A stretch of 64,000 nt of DNA from Caballeronia cordobensis (GCF_001544575.2 NZ_FCNY02000002.1:62001-126000); one strand, 5' to 3'; shown: positions 45,460-56,237, counted from the stretch's first letter. Made by a program: numbers and translations. Notes: generated by a model from the sequence alone, not told the origin.

Positions 45460-47334
45460 TTAAGATTTTCCCGCCGCCGCATCGACCGCAGCGGGGGCGT
45501 CCGCGTCTTCGTGGTTCTCCGAGCCAGTCGGCTGGCCGGTCGCCTTGGCCATCTCTTCCTCGTGCCGCATCAGGTTCATCCCCGTGTGCACCAGCGCCAC
45601 GTGGGTGAAAGCCTGCGGAAAGTTGCCCACCATGCGCTTCGCCACCGTGTCGTACTCCTCGGCCAGCAAGCCGACGTCGTTCGCGAGACCGACAAGGCGC
45701 TCGAACATCCGGTGCGCCTCGTCGATCCGGCCCTGCAACGCCAGGTTGTCGACCAGCCAGAAGCTACAAGCTAGAAACGTGCCTTCCCCAGGCGGCAGTC
45801 CGTCGGAGACTTCGGCGGTGTGATAGCGCTTGACAAGACCATCGTGCGTCAAATCGGTCTCGATCGCATGTACGGTTCCGGTCACTCGCGGATCTTTTGG
45901 CGGCAAAAATCCGAGCAAGGGAATAAGCAGCAGGCTTGCGTCGAGCGCGTCGCTGCCGTACGCCTGCGTGAACGAGTTCAGCTTCGGGTTCCAGCCTTTC
46001 TTCAGCACTTCGGCGCGGATGCGCGCGCGCATCTCCCGCCAGTGGTCGATCGGACCGGGCAGCTCGAACTTCTCCGCCGACTTGATCGCGCGGTCGTACG
46101 CGACCCACGCCATGACCTTCGAAAAGGTGAAGTGTTGGGGCCCGCCACGCACTTCCCAGATGCCTTCGTCGGGTCGATCCCAGATCGTGTCGAGGTGCTC
46201 CAGCATCGCGCACTGGATTGACCATGCCGTCTCGTCGGTCTGCAGGCCGCCGACACGCGCGAGGTGCAGCGCGTTCATCACTTCGCCATAGACGTCGATC
46301 TGCAACTGGTCGACCGCGCCGTTGCCGATGCGCACCGGCGCCGCGCCCTCATAGCCCGGCAGCCACGGGATTTCCCACTCGGGCAGGCGGCGCTCGCCCG
46401 CGATGCCGTACATGATCTGGATCTGCGAGGGCGAGCCGGCCATCACGCGGCCGAGCCACGCCCGCCACGCGCGGGCTTCGTCGTAGTAGCCGCCGCGCAT
46501 CATCGCGAGCAGGGTGATGGTCGCATCGCGCAGCCAGCAGTATCGATAATCCCAGTTGCGCGTGCCGCCCAGTTGCTCGGGCAGCGAGGTGGTCGGCGCC
46601 GCGACGATGCCGCCGGTCGGCTCGTAGGCGAGCGCCTTCAAGGTGATGAGCGAGCGGCGAATAGCCGGCGCCCACTGGCCCTTGAGCTCGCTCTGGCCCG
46701 ACCATTCGCGCCAGTGGTTCTCGGTGCGCGCAAGCTGCGTATGCGGATCGGACGCATGCGGCACGCGCAGATGCGATTGCGAATAGCACAGCGAAAAGGG
46801 CACGCGCTCGCCGGCGCTCACATCGAAGCAGGCCGTCGTATGCATGTTTTCGCCGACGAGCTCGACGGGCGTGCGCAGCACCGCCAGATCGGGTCCGGCG
46901 ATCGCGCGGATGCCGCTGTCGTCGGGCAGGCGGCTGACCCAGGGCACGGCCGAGCCGTAATCGAAGCGCAGGACCAGTTCCATCTTCATGCGCACGGTGC
47001 CGCGCCGTCCGATCACGATGCGCACGAGTTCCGAATGCCCGTTGCGCAGCGGCATGAAGTCGACGATCGTCACCGCGCCCTGCGGCGTTTCGAAATCGGT
47101 CTCGAGGACGAGGGTGTCCTCGCGGTAGCGGCGTTTGATGACGGGCATCTCGCCGTCGGCCATCTCCGGGGCGATCAGCCATCGTCCGTGCTCCGGCGTG
47201 CCGAGCAGCGCGGCGAAACACGCGCCGGAATCGAAGCGCGGCCAGCACAGCCAGTCGACCGAGCCTTCGCGGGAAATGAGAGCGGCGGTGTGGCCGTCGC
47301 CGACCATCGCATAGTCTTCAATCAGTGCAGGCAT
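45460..47334 (-). CDS. Glycoside hydrolase family 15 protein (glucoamylase/trehalase-like)
   Basis: The 624-residue cytosolic protein has an N-terminal beta-sandwich (about 1-230, IEDYAMVGDGHTAALISREGSVDWLCWPRFD...) and a C-terminal (alpha/alpha)6 barrel with NWDYRYCWLRDA. Two Glu expected for inverting catalysis lie in RPDEGIWEVRGG and PPGEGTFLACSFW. Family members cleave trehalose, maltose or alpha-glucans. There is no signal peptide, so the substrate is internal. The C-terminal 30 residues are acidic and Ala-rich. Confidence 0.9.
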   Translation of the reverse strand: MPALIEDYAMVGDGHTAALISREGSVDWLCWPRFDSGACFAALLGTPEHGRWLIAPEMADGEMPVIKRRYREDTLVLETDFETPQGAVTIVDFMPLRNGHSELVRIVIGRRGTVRMKMELVLRFDYGSAVPWVSRLPDDSGIRAIAGPDLAVLRTPVELVGENMHTTACFDVSAGERVPFSLCYSQSHLRVPHASDPHTQLARTENHWREWSGQSELKGQWAPAIRRSLITLKALAYEPTGGIVAAPTTSLPEQLGGTRNWDYRYCWLRDATITLLAMMRGGYYDEARAWRAWLGRVMAGSPSQIQIMYGIAGERRLPEWEIPWLPGYEGAAPVRIGNGAVDQLQIDVYGEVMNALHLARVGGLQTDETAWSIQCAMLEHLDTIWDRPDEGIWEVRGGPQHFTFSKVMAWVAYDRAIKSAEKFELPGPIDHWREMRARIRAEVLKKGWNPKLNSFTQAYGSDALDASLLLIPLLGFLPPKDPRVTGTVHAIETDLTHDGLVKRYHTAEVSDGLPPGEGTFLACSFWLVDNLALQGRIDEAHRMFERLVGLANDVGLLAEEYDTVAKRMVGNFPQAFTHVALVHTGMNLMRHEEEMAKATGQPTGSENHEDADAPAAVDAAAGKS

Positions 47335-47799
47335 GAGCGAACATCATCCTCCTGGCGGCACGGGCCGAACCAAAGCGCGCGCCGCGGGTTGAGCGGGAGA
47401 TCCGGGACGCATGCTGCGAGCGTGCTCCGGGCAAGCGCCGCGTCCACGACATACGGGACGTCACGCATGCTTTCTGGCCGCATTCTGCCGCATTCGTTCG
47501 ATCCGAGCAGAAAAGCGGGCCGGGCACGCAGCGCGCCGCGCCATGCGGCATGCGACGGCATGCCGCGGGCAACTGGCGGAAAAGCGCGAACGAAGCGCCG
47601 ATGAATCCGTTGAAAAAACATTCGACTGATGTTTACAATGAAGTTTCGCGAAAGCTTTCGGCGCGGTTTCCCTTGTTTCTTCTTGTTACGCGGTGCGGCT
47701 GAAACTCTTTGACCTTTCGCGCGTCTTTCAAGCATGATCCCGGCCGCTCCCGCCGGTCCTTTACGTACCTTAACGTAGCGTTTTCGAGGAACAGAACCC
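47335..47799. other. Divergent promoter region before a small hypothetical gene
   Basis: No gene is evident in this 465-bp stretch. A promoter candidate for the rightward gene is TTGACC-N18-CATGAT (47709-47738). Other marks are the palindrome TTTCGCGAAA (47644-47653) and the inverted repeat TACGT-N6-ACGTA close to the rightward start. The left half must hold the promoter of the GH15 gene. Confidence 0.45.
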
Positions 47800-48048
47800 A
47801 TGCTCTATCCGTCGAAAGCTGACTGCATCGCCATTCTTTCCGCCGCGAGCCGCGTCCCGGACGCCGACACGCTCCTCGCGCTCGATCACACCCATCTCGG
47901 CCTGTCGCGCAACGCAATGGTCACCGCCGCGGCCTTTCTCACCGAACGCGCCTGTTTCAGCCGCTATAGCTTCGGTGTCGCCGGCGTTTCGGTCGGCGCG
48001 TTGTCGTTGCAGGGGCGCCTGCGTCTCGATCAGCTCGCGAACGGCTGA
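47800..48048 (+). CDS. Small hypothetical protein (82 aa)
   Basis: The protein MLYPSKADCIAILSAAS... is mildly hydrophobic with three Cys-free helices after residue 10 and a Gly/Val-rich segment FGVAGVSVGALSLQG near the C-terminus. CGAGGA lies ten bases upstream of the ATG, and a promoter candidate lies further upstream, which supports a real gene. I recognise no domain. Confidence 0.6.
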   Translation: MLYPSKADCIAILSAASRVPDADTLLALDHTHLGLSRNAMVTAAAFLTERACFSRYSFGVAGVSVGALSLQGRLRLDQLANG

Positions 48049-48180
48049 CGCGCGCAGATTCTGGCGCGGCAGGACCGCGCGTACTTCCACCTGTACTTTT
48101 TTCGTGACACTTTGCGCACGCGAGCGGTTCAGTCCGTGCGCGTGCGTTCGTTCGTCTTCGCGCGTGCGACCGTCGAAACG

Positions 48181-48333
48181 TCAGAAATGCGCCGATCCCA
48201 TGCCGAACAAGCCGATCAGACCGATCACGATCAGATAGATCGCGACGATGAAGTTGAGAAGCCGCGGCATCACGAGAATCAGAATCCCGGCAATCAGCGA
48301 AACCAGCGGGGCAAGGCTTAGATGGATAGTCAT
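48181..48333 (-). CDS. DUF3096 small membrane protein (50 aa)
   Basis: This tiny protein, MTIHLSLAPLVSLIAGILIL..., is almost wholly hydrophobic with two membrane helices (about 8-23 and 27-45) and ends GLFGMGSAHF. It fits DUF3096, a family of about 50 residues with no known function. AGGAGT precedes the ATG. It is divergent from the lactonase gene. Confidence 0.8.
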   Translation of the reverse strand: MTIHLSLAPLVSLIAGILILVMPRLLNFIVAIYLIVIGLIGLFGMGSAHF

Positions 48334-48539
48334 CGCGGCAACTCCTGTTGTTGATTCGAATCGTGTCGGTTGACCTGTGGCGCGGTGGTGTATCTTGGCT
48401 GCGAGCCATCTTTCGCGATGGCGCCGGCGCCTTTGGAGCGGAACTTGCTCCCGCACGTCGCGGGCTTCGCGATGCCGCGCGCTCGCATCGCTTCGCCTTG
48501 CTCCGAAAACAAGCGGCAAAGAAACGATGAGGAGGTTTC

Positions 48540-49874
48540 ATGCACCCGAGCCATCCATTCGGCGCGAACGCGCTGATGCCGCTCTTGCAAGACGCGCGCC
48601 CGATGCGCGCCAGAACCGTCGCGTGGGCGAGAGGCATGGCGCTGATGCTGTCGCTGGCGGCGGCGCAGGCGTTCGCGCAATCCGCCCCGGCGTCGGCCAC
48701 GTCGGCCACGCCCGCCACGCCTGGCGCTGCGAGCGGCACGGCCGCCGTGGGCGCGTCGGGCGGCCCGGTCTTCGATCTGCTCGTCGGCACTTATACCGGC
48801 GGCGGCAAGAGCGAAGGCATCTATGTCTATCGCTTCGATACGGGCAATGGCGAACTGTCGCGCATCGCGTCGGCGCAGACGGTGAATCCGTCGTATCTCG
48901 TCGTGAGCCGCGACCGGAATTACGTGTACGCGGTGAACGAATTGCCCGGCGACAACGGCCCGGCAACGCAGCGCGGCGGCGTGAGCGCGTTTCGCTTTGA
49001 TCGCGCGACTGGCCAGTTGAGCTTTCTGAACCGCGTTTCCTCGGACGGCAACGATCCGTGCTATCTGGCGATCTCGCCCGACGGCAAATATCTGCTGACC
49101 GCCAACTATTCGGTCGCGTCCAATCCGGGCGGCAGTTTCGCCGTCTTTCCGCTCGCGGCGAACGGTCAGTTGGGTACGTCGGTGCTGACGGTGCATCACG
49201 AGGGCGGCGGCCCGGTCAAAGGGCGGCAGGACAATTCGCACGTCCACTCGACCGTCTTCTCGCCCGACGGCAAGTATCTTTTCGCACAGGATCTCGGCGT
49301 CGACAAGGTGTTCGCGTATCGCTACACGCCCGATCCGTCGCAGTCGAAGCGCGGGCTGTTCGGGCCGACCGAAGCGCGCTACGCGCCCGTCGCGCCGGGC
49401 TCCGGCCCGCGCCATCTGATATTCGACGAAAGCGGCAGGCGCGCCTATCTGACGACCGAACTGAACGCGTCGGTGCTCGTGTTCGATTATCGCGACGGCA
49501 AGCTCACGCAAGTTCAGACCGTATCGATGATCGCGCCGGGCTTCAGAGGCAAGATCGGCGGCGGCGCGATCCATCTGTCGCCGGACGGGCGCTTCCTCTA
49601 CGCGACGAATCGCGGCGATGCGAACGAGATCGTCGCGTTCTCGGTCGATCCGAAAAACGGGCATCTGAAGCTCGTCAAGCGTTATCCGACGCTCGGCAAG
49701 ACGCCGCGCGAATTCGCCATCGATCCGACCGGGCGCTGGCTCGTCGTCGGCAATCAGGAAAGCGACAGCGCCTATTTCTTCCGCCGCGATCCGGAATCGG
49801 GCGAACTCGCGTCGGACCCGAAGCGCCTGTCGATCGGCTCGCCGGTGGATTTCAAGTTCGTGTCGCCTTCGTGA
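48540..49874 (+). CDS. Secreted lactonase-family beta-propeller protein
   Basis: The 444-residue protein has a long signal peptide (cleavage near residue 47, AFAQS), an Ala/Thr-rich linker (50-72), and a seven-bladed propeller of the 6-phosphogluconolactonase/YbhE type: VGTYTGGGKSEGIYVYRFD, NPSYLVVSRDRNYVYAVNE, VHSTVFSPDGKYLFAQDLG and GSGPRHLIFD. Cytosolic Pgl acts in the pentose phosphate pathway, but the export signal points to a different, periplasmic role. AGGAGGT (48530-48536) is a perfect ribosome site. Confidence 0.87.
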   Translation: MHPSHPFGANALMPLLQDARPMRARTVAWARGMALMLSLAAAQAFAQSAPASATSATPATPGAASGTAAVGASGGPVFDLLVGTYTGGGKSEGIYVYRFDTGNGELSRIASAQTVNPSYLVVSRDRNYVYAVNELPGDNGPATQRGGVSAFRFDRATGQLSFLNRVSSDGNDPCYLAISPDGKYLLTANYSVASNPGGSFAVFPLAANGQLGTSVLTVHHEGGGPVKGRQDNSHVHSTVFSPDGKYLFAQDLGVDKVFAYRYTPDPSQSKRGLFGPTEARYAPVAPGSGPRHLIFDESGRRAYLTTELNASVLVFDYRDGKLTQVQTVSMIAPGFRGKIGGGAIHLSPDGRFLYATNRGDANEIVAFSVDPKNGHLKLVKRYPTLGKTPREFAIDPTGRWLVVGNQESDSAYFFRRDPESGELASDPKRLSIGSPVDFKFVSPS

Positions 49875-49898
49875 GCGGATGACGACCGGTTCGCGACC

Positions 49899-50462
49899 AT
49901 GAAAAGCACATGGGTCAAGGCGGTCACGGTATCGACGCTATGCGCGCCGCTCGCCGTCCTTGCGAGCGGCACGGACTGCGACTATCAACGGGACTGGATC
50001 TCGTCGGCGTGCGAGCGCGTGATGCGCGTCGCGCACGAAGGCACGTGGGATCTGTATGTGACCGGCTATGGCTGGCACATCGACGGCTTCGACAACCGCA
50101 GCGAGTTGAACCCGTGGTCGTACGGCGGCGGCGCGGGCAAGCACTGGACCGATGCGAACGGCAACGAGGACATTCTGTTCGCGTTCGCTTTTTCGGACTC
50201 GCATCACAACGTCCAGCCGATCGGCGGCTATGCGCGACAGTGGTACACGAAGCCGGTGCTGGGCGGCTTGCAGGCGGGGGGCGGATTCTTCGTCGGCGTG
50301 ACGGCGCGCAGCGATATCGCGCATTACCTGCCGTTGCCGCTCGCGCTGCCGATCGGTTCCGTGCGCTTTCAGCGCGCCTCGGCGATGGCGACCTTCATCC
50401 CGCGCATTCCTGGCCTGAACGACGGCGACGTGGCGTTTTTCTGGGGCCGCTATGAGTTCTAG
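49899..50462 (+). CDS. pagP: Lipid A palmitoyltransferase PagP
   Basis: The 187-residue outer-membrane enzyme moves palmitate from phospholipid to lipid A. A signal peptide ends near residue 23. Catalytic residues match E. coli as H60 (YGWH), D100 and S101 (FSDSH). Other shared segments are NPWSYGGG, VTARSDIAHYLPLPLALP and the terminal aromatic F of outer-membrane barrels. A Cys pair (C27, C38) lies in the N-terminal amphipathic helix. It follows the lactonase gene by 24 bp. Confidence 0.92.
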   Translation: MKSTWVKAVTVSTLCAPLAVLASGTDCDYQRDWISSACERVMRVAHEGTWDLYVTGYGWHIDGFDNRSELNPWSYGGGAGKHWTDANGNEDILFAFAFSDSHHNVQPIGGYARQWYTKPVLGGLQAGGGFFVGVTARSDIAHYLPLPLALPIGSVRFQRASAMATFIPRIPGLNDGDVAFFWGRYEF

Positions 50463-50533
50463 TACGATGCAATCCGCACGGCGCCATGCGACAGCGCGCG
50501 ACTGAAAGGTGTACTGAGGAAATTTGAAAGGCA

Positions 50534-51604
50534 ATGGCAGGAAACACACGATTGAACACCGCTCACCCGCTCGACGCCAATGAACGCCCGCTCAAGCGCA
50601 AGGAGGCCGCGCCGCCGGGTTTCATCAGCGCGTTCAGCTTCGCCGGCGGCGAGGCGTTGCGGCTCACGTGGGACGAAGCGCGCGATGCGGTCGTGGGCGA
50701 CGGCCCGACGTGGCTGCACTTGTCCGCGAACGACGATACCGTCGAAGGCTGGCTCGAAGGCGTCACGTCGATGCCCGATGTCGCGCGCGAGTTCCTGAAC
50801 GGCGAGGACAAGCGTCCGCGCGTGCATATCGGCTCGAACTTCATGTATGGCGTCGTCGCGGACCTCGAACTCGTGGCGAAGACGCCGGATGCCGCCGCGC
50901 CCGGCGCGCGCGAGGTGAACCGCGCGACCGGCGCGCTGCGCTTTTACGTCGACCGGCACCGCATGATCACGGTGCGCGCGCGGCCGCTCGAATCGACCGA
51001 CCGGCTGCGCCACGCCGTGCTCGAAGGCACGACGTTCCGCGACACCGTCGATCTCTTCGCGGGATTGATTCGCGCGCTGAACGAGACTTTCGCGGACCGC
51101 ATCGACGAAATCGGCGACTGTCTCGACGATGTCGAGGAAAGCGTGCTCGAAGGCGGTCACGTGAAGTGCCGCTCGGTGCTGGGCGATGTGCGGCGGCGTC
51201 TCGTGGAAGTGCGGCGCTTCATCGACCCGGAGCGCAACGCGCTGACCCAGCTCGTGCTGCGCAAGCTGGAATGGGCCGAGCCGCGTTCGATGGAAGCGCT
51301 CGTCCAGGCGATTCAGGTGCTGAACGGTCTGGGCGGCGGGCTGGAAGGGCTCTACGAGCGCGCGAAGCTCTTGCAGGATGAAATCGCCGCGGCGCTTTCG
51401 GAAGACATCAACCGCAAGCTGCTGTGGCTCGCGATCATGTCCGCGTTGCTGTTGCCCGCAACGCTCGTGACGGGCATCTTCGGCATGAACGTGGCCGGGC
51501 TGCCGGGCACGAAAGATCCCGTTTCGTTCTGGATCGTGATCGGCGTGATGGCGGCCTGCGCCGCCATCACGATCTTCCTGTTGCGCCGCTTGCGGCTCTG
51601 GTGA
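50534..51604 (+). CDS. CorA/ZntB-family divalent metal transporter
   Basis: The 356-residue protein has a large cytosolic N-terminal domain, a long coiled-coil helix (about 170-290), and two C-terminal membrane helices separated by the GMN motif (GIFGMNVAGLPG), then basic RRLRLW. The GMN-VAG-LPG form is that of the ZntB branch, which moves zinc rather than magnesium. GAGGAA lies 16-21 bases before the ATG, a little far. It is convergent with ftsK. Confidence 0.9.
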   Translation: MAGNTRLNTAHPLDANERPLKRKEAAPPGFISAFSFAGGEALRLTWDEARDAVVGDGPTWLHLSANDDTVEGWLEGVTSMPDVAREFLNGEDKRPRVHIGSNFMYGVVADLELVAKTPDAAAPGAREVNRATGALRFYVDRHRMITVRARPLESTDRLRHAVLEGTTFRDTVDLFAGLIRALNETFADRIDEIGDCLDDVEESVLEGGHVKCRSVLGDVRRRLVEVRRFIDPERNALTQLVLRKLEWAEPRSMEALVQAIQVLNGLGGGLEGLYERAKLLQDEIAAALSEDINRKLLWLAIMSALLLPATLVTGIFGMNVAGLPGTKDPVSFWIVIGVMAACAAITIFLLRRLRLW

Positions 51605-51617
51605 AGCCCGCGCCGCG

Positions 51618-54600
51618 TCAGTCCGCCGGGCCGGGCGGCGCGAGCACTTCGCGGTTGCCGTTGCTGCCCATCGGCGAGACGAGGCCGGCGCTTTCCATCT
51701 GCTCGACGAGCCGCGCCGCGCGGTTATAGCCGATGCGCAATTGCCGCTGCACCGACGAAATCGACGCGCGCCGCGTGCGCACGACGAAGGCCACGGCTTC
51801 GTCGTAGAGCGGATCGGCTTCGGCGTCGGGCGTGTCGCCGAAGAGGTCGGGCGTGCCGCCCTCGGCGGTCGGGCCGGACAGAATGCCTTCCTCGTACTCG
51901 GGCTCGCCGAACTGCTTCAGATGCTCGACCACGCGATGCACTTCCTCGTCCGCGACGAACGCGCCGTGCACGCGCTGCGGATAGCCCGTGCCGGGCGGCA
52001 GGAACAGCATGTCGCCCGCGCCGAGCAGCGATTCCGCGCCCATCTGGTCGAGAATCGTGCGCGAATCGATCTTCGACGACACCTGGAACGCCACGCGCGT
52101 CGGAATATTCGCCTTGATGAGGCCGGTGATCACGTCCACCGAAGGCCGTTGCGTCGCGAGAATCAGGTGAATGCCCGCCGCGCGCGCCTTTTGCGCGAGC
52201 CGCGCGATCAACTGCTCGATCTGCTTGCCGGCGACCATCATCAAATCGGCCAGTTCGTCGATGATCACGACGATGAGCGGCAGCGTGGACAGCGGCTCGG
52301 GCGCATCGGGCGTCAGCGAGAACGGGTTCGTGAGCTTCTTGCCCGCGGCTTCGGTATTGCGGATCTTCTGGTTGAAGCCTTGCAGATTGCGCACGCCGAC
52401 CGCCGACATCAGCCGGTAGCGCTTCTCCATTTCGCCGACGCACCAGTTGAGCGCGTTCGACGCGAGCTTCATGTCGGTCACGACCGGTGCGAGCAGATGC
52501 GGAATGCCCTCGTAGACGGACAATTCCAGCATCTTCGGGTCGATCATGATGAGGCGCACGTCCTCGGGCTTCGCCTTGTAGAGCAGCGAGAGGATCATCG
52601 CGTTGATCGCCACCGACTTGCCCGAGCCCGTCGTGCCCGCGACGAGCATGTGCGGCGCCTTCGCGAGATCCGTCACGACCGGATTGCCGATGATGTCCTT
52701 GCCCATCGCGATCGTCAGATTGGACTTCGAGCTGCGGTAGACGTCGGCCTCGAGAATCTCCGAAAGCCGGATCATCTGACGCTTCGCGTTCGGCAGTTCC
52801 AGGCCCATGCAGGTCTTGCCGGGAATCGTCTCGACGACGCGGATCGACGTGAGGCCGAGCCCGCGCGACAGATCCTTCATCAGCCCGACGATCTGGCTGC
52901 CGCGCACGCCGAGCGCCGGCTCGACCTCGAAGCGCGTGATGACCGGACCGGCCGATGCGCCGACCACCGTCACCGGCACCTTGAATTCCTGAAGGCGCTG
53001 CTCGATCAACAGGCCGGTTTCGGCGAGGTGCTCTTCGGAAACGGGTTCGGCTTCGTCCGAGGCGGGTTCGAGCAGATCGAGCGTCGGCAATTCCACCGCT
53101 GATGCGTGCGGCGCGTGGAACTCGAATTCGGCAGGCGCGGAGCCCCGCACGGGTGCGCGGGGTTCGGGCGGGGAGCCGGGCGGCGTGCTTGGCCGGCTTT
53201 CGGCGTGCGCGGCCGCCACGCTGGTCGCGATGGGAAAGCGCACGACGTTCGACGGCGACGCGAATTCGTCGCCCGCCGCCTGGCGCTCGGCTTCAGGCGC
53301 GTCCGCGTCCTCTTCGAGCTCGGCTGGCGCTTCGAGTGCCGCGACCGGTTCATCGGCGATGTGCACGAGCGACGGGGGAGGGGGCTCGCGCTCTTCGCTG
53401 CCCGAATCGACGGCGTCGAGCCACGGCGGCGTCTGCGCGATCTCGCGCGCGTCATGCACCGGGGGCAAAACGGCAATCGGCTCCTCAATCTGGGGCGACG
53501 GCGGCTCGGACAGCATTTCGATGGGCGCGGGCGCTTGCGCCTCGATCGTGGCGATTTCGCTGGCCGGCGGCGAAGCGGGTTGCGGCGGTGCGATCGGCTC
53601 GGCCACGGCTTCTGCGAGCGGCGGCTCAGGCAGGCGGATGTCGAAAAGCGGCGGCGGCTCGACGAGCGCGGGCGCGATCGCCAGGGCGTCGATCAGCGGT
53701 AGGTCGTCGTGGTCTTCGATCGTGGGCGCGGGTGTGGGCGGCACTATCGGCGTAATCGGCGCTATCGACGGTTCAGCGCGCGGGATTTCGACGGATTCCA
53801 CGGCAGGCTCATCGCTCGGCGCCGCTGCCAACGCCGGCGCTTCGGCCTCCGGCGGAATGGCCGACTGACCCGCGCGCGCCATCGCGACGTGTCCGCGAGC
53901 GAGGCTCGCGCCCGCCAGCGACGTCCACAACGCGGTCTTTTCCTCGATGGAACGCAGCGTCGCCTGAATGGCGTCGGGCGCGGGCGGCGGCGAGGGCGGT
54001 CCGAGCGGCGCGGCCGGGCGCGAGAACGCGGGCGCGGCGAGCGGCGCCGACGCGAACTCGCGCGGGGCGGCGCTCGCGACCGGGCGCGCGAGCGGGCGTC
54101 TGAACCCTTGCGGCGGCTGCTGAGATTGTGGCAACGATGCCCCGCGCGCGGCATGCCCAGCCGGCGCGACGGACGTCGACAGGCTCGCCGCGCCCGTGCT
54201 CCGTTGCGCGGGCATCGAAGACGGCGGACTGCGCGGACGATCCACGCGCGGCGCGGGCGTCGGCTGCGTCCGGGCACGCGGCTCGTCGGCAGCGACGGAC
54301 GCGCGCAAGCCCGATCCCGACGGCTCGAACGCGGACGCCTGACGCGGCGGGAACGGCGCGCGGGCATCGCGATTCGCCGAAGACACGGGCGGATTCAACC
54401 AGCCCGAAGGCGCGACGGGTTCAGTGTGCGTGGCCGGCCGCGGGACGCCGGCCGCCTCGAAGGCGGGACGTTTCGCATACGCTTCGGCAGTGGCCACGGC
54501 GCTCGCGCTGGCCGCGGCGGCGCGGCCGGCGTTCTTGCCCACCGCGGGCGGCCGCCACACGGTCGGCCGCTGATAACGGCTGCTGCGATTGCCGGTTGGC

Positions 54601-55166
54601 AGGCCGAGCGTGGGTTCGTCGGGCGCAATGCGCGATGACGACGCATCGAAACGCTCCGCGCGATGGCCGCGCTCCTGGGACTCGCGAGGTGTCTTCGCGC
54701 GGGGGCGGCGCGCAAACCAGCTCGCGATTTTGTCGCGGCCCGGCGCGCTTTGCCGCGGCTCGCTCTCGCGCTCGCGCGGCGTGAGCCAGCTTTGCGGCAG
54801 GCCGAAGCCGAACGCCTCGTCGGCCCAGGCCAGCACCGAGCGCCAGCTGAATTCGACGAGCCACGGCAGGAAGATCGCGAGCACCAGCGCCGCGATCGCG
54901 GCCGCGCCGCCCGGATGCGCGATGCCGCTCAGGCCCGAGGCGAGCGCGCGTCCGCAGCGATTGATATTCACCTGCGTTTCGAACGAGCCCGCGAGCGCAC
55001 CTTCGAGCGTGCTGCTCGCGAGCAGCACGGCGACGAAGCCGAGCCAGAGACGGATCGTGCCTGCACCGCGCGTGCCGCCCGGCAGCGCGAGCCTGACGAT
55101 GCGCCAGAGAAGCGGAAGAAACCAGACGACCGATGCACCGAACCAGCCGAGAACTACCATGTGCAT
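51618..55166 (-). CDS. ftsK: DNA translocase FtsK with reduced membrane domain and long linker
   Basis: The 1182-residue protein pumps DNA toward dif at the division septum. The motor has GTTGSGKS (about residue 830), [10 protein letters not shown] and [12 protein letters not shown]; the C-terminal gamma domain (about 1115-1180, [23 protein letters not shown]) reads KOPS sites. The N-terminus has only three evident helices, within the first 115 residues, where FtsK usually has four. Residues 120-695 are a low-complexity Pro/Ala/Glu linker. An in-frame TGA lies 26 bases upstream of the ATG, so the short N-terminus is not an annotation error. Confidence 0.92.
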   Translation of the reverse strand: MHMVVLGWFGASVVWFLPLLWRIVRLALPGGTRGAGTIRLWLGFVAVLLASSTLEGALAGSFETQVNINRCGRALASGLSGIAHPGGAAAIAALVLAIFLPWLVEFSWRSVLAWADEAFGFGLPQSWLTPRERESEPRQSAPGRDKIASWFARRPRAKTPRESQERGHRAERFDASSSRIAPDEPTLGLPTGNRSSRYQRPTVWRPPAVGKNAGRAAAASASAVATAEAYAKRPAFEAAGVPRPATHTEPVAPSGWLNPPVSSANRDARAPFPPRQASAFEPSGSGLRASVAADEPRARTQPTPAPRVDRPRSPPSSMPAQRSTGAASLSTSVAPAGHAARGASLPQSQQPPQGFRRPLARPVASAAPREFASAPLAAPAFSRPAAPLGPPSPPPAPDAIQATLRSIEEKTALWTSLAGASLARGHVAMARAGQSAIPPEAEAPALAAAPSDEPAVESVEIPRAEPSIAPITPIVPPTPAPTIEDHDDLPLIDALAIAPALVEPPPLFDIRLPEPPLAEAVAEPIAPPQPASPPASEIATIEAQAPAPIEMLSEPPSPQIEEPIAVLPPVHDAREIAQTPPWLDAVDSGSEEREPPPPSLVHIADEPVAALEAPAELEEDADAPEAERQAAGDEFASPSNVVRFPIATSVAAAHAESRPSTPPGSPPEPRAPVRGSAPAEFEFHAPHASAVELPTLDLLEPASDEAEPVSEEHLAETGLLIEQRLQEFKVPVTVVGASAGPVITRFEVEPALGVRGSQIVGLMKDLSRGLGLTSIRVVETIPGKTCMGLELPNAKRQMIRLSEILEADVYRSSKSNLTIAMGKDIIGNPVVTDLAKAPHMLVAGTTGSGKSVAINAMILSLLYKAKPEDVRLIMIDPKMLELSVYEGIPHLLAPVVTDMKLASNALNWCVGEMEKRYRLMSAVGVRNLQGFNQKIRNTEAAGKKLTNPFSLTPDAPEPLSTLPLIVVIIDELADLMMVAGKQIEQLIARLAQKARAAGIHLILATQRPSVDVITGLIKANIPTRVAFQVSSKIDSRTILDQMGAESLLGAGDMLFLPPGTGYPQRVHGAFVADEEVHRVVEHLKQFGEPEYEEGILSGPTAEGGTPDLFGDTPDAEADPLYDEAVAFVVRTRRASISSVQRQLRIGYNRAARLVEQMESAGLVSPMGSNGNREVLAPPGPAD

Positions 55167-55337
55167 GCCTGAGATTGAATCAATGTTGTGTCAAACGGAT
55201 GAGACTGCTGCCCGGCCACGGCGATGCCGCCTGCGGTCCGGGCTGTTCGATGGAGCAGTTTAACGGGTGCCGCGCATGTGCGACGCGCCTGCCGCAAGTA
55301 CGCAACACCTGTTTCGACAATGCGCGCGGCGCGCTCC

Positions 55338-55937
55338 TTACTTCCCGGCGCGTGGCGCGAAGGTGAGCACCTGACCGTCGTCGAGCGTGAGTTGCAGCGC
55401 TTGCGGAGGATTCATCTGCACGCCGCTTTTTGCGACGTGCGCGAGCGCGTCGAGATACGGCCGCTCGAGCGCGGCGCCCGCGCCGGAGACGCACGCCATG
55501 CGGGTGCCGGCGAGCGGGCCGAACGTGAGCTTGCCGTTCTTGAGATCGTAGGCGCCGCTGAAGCGGTTGCAGCCCGAAAAGCCGCTCGCCCGGCGATGCC
55601 CGCTCGCGGTCGAAAAATCGAGCGTGAGCGGCTGCGCGGCGTTCTCGCCCGCATGCGGCACGGCGCGCGGCTGGCCGCTCGCGTCGGTCCAGCTCGTGAG
55701 CGCCCATTGCGTGTCGTCGAGCAACTGCGTGGCGGCGGGATTATAGGGATCCGTGGGCGGGGCCGCCACATCCGGGTGTTTCGGCATCGCGCAGCCGGCG
55801 GCGATGCTCGCGGCGGCAATCAGCGTGCAAGTGCGGGAAACCAGCGAGAGCCATGCTTTGCGGCGCGACAGGAAACCTGACGATGAGCGCGGCCGGGAAA
55901 AAACGGTAGCGGACGCGCGAAGGAAGGGACTGGGCAT
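55338..55937 (-). CDS. META-domain (HslJ-like) lipoprotein
   Basis: The 199-residue protein has an unusually long N-region, an SRRKAWLSL stretch, a hydrophobic core and the lipobox IAAGC with C49. The mature part is a META domain with LDDTQWALTSW, SGFSGCNRFSGAYDLKNGKLTFGPLAGTRMACV and AKSGVQMNPPQALQL. HslJ-like proteins are linked to stress and novobiocin resistance in E. coli. The long N-region may mean the true start is downstream, but no start codon lies between it and the hydrophobic core. Confidence 0.82.
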   Translation of the reverse strand: MPSPFLRASATVFSRPRSSSGFLSRRKAWLSLVSRTCTLIAAASIAAGCAMPKHPDVAAPPTDPYNPAATQLLDDTQWALTSWTDASGQPRAVPHAGENAAQPLTLDFSTASGHRRASGFSGCNRFSGAYDLKNGKLTFGPLAGTRMACVSGAGAALERPYLDALAHVAKSGVQMNPPQALQLTLDDGQVLTFAPRAGK

Positions 55938-56237
55938 CGATGATCCTGAAGCTGGCGAAACCGTAAGGGTATCGCACGCGTCCTACGATTTGTCCAGCTT
56001 CCGGATGCAACAAAATGATCGGCGGCGTCCTGGCAACGCCGATGCAAGCGGCGACCGCGCGGGGAATTCCGGTGCGCGTTCGCGTGTCAATACCGTCTGT
56101 GACGACGCTGTCGGCAAGCCGGACGGCAAAGTGCCGGTGCGCGCGCTGCGTGTTAACATCGCGGCCATTCAATATCGCGGCCCACCCGGCTTTCGAGCAT
56201 GGCCGGCCTCGCCACTCGACCGATCCCTGGAGCACTC
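55938..56237. other. Divergent intergenic region, META lipoprotein / purT
   Basis: This 300-bp stretch shows no gene. It must hold the promoters of the leftward lipoprotein gene and rightward purT. A purine-repressor-like site was looked for and not found with confidence. Confidence 0.4.
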
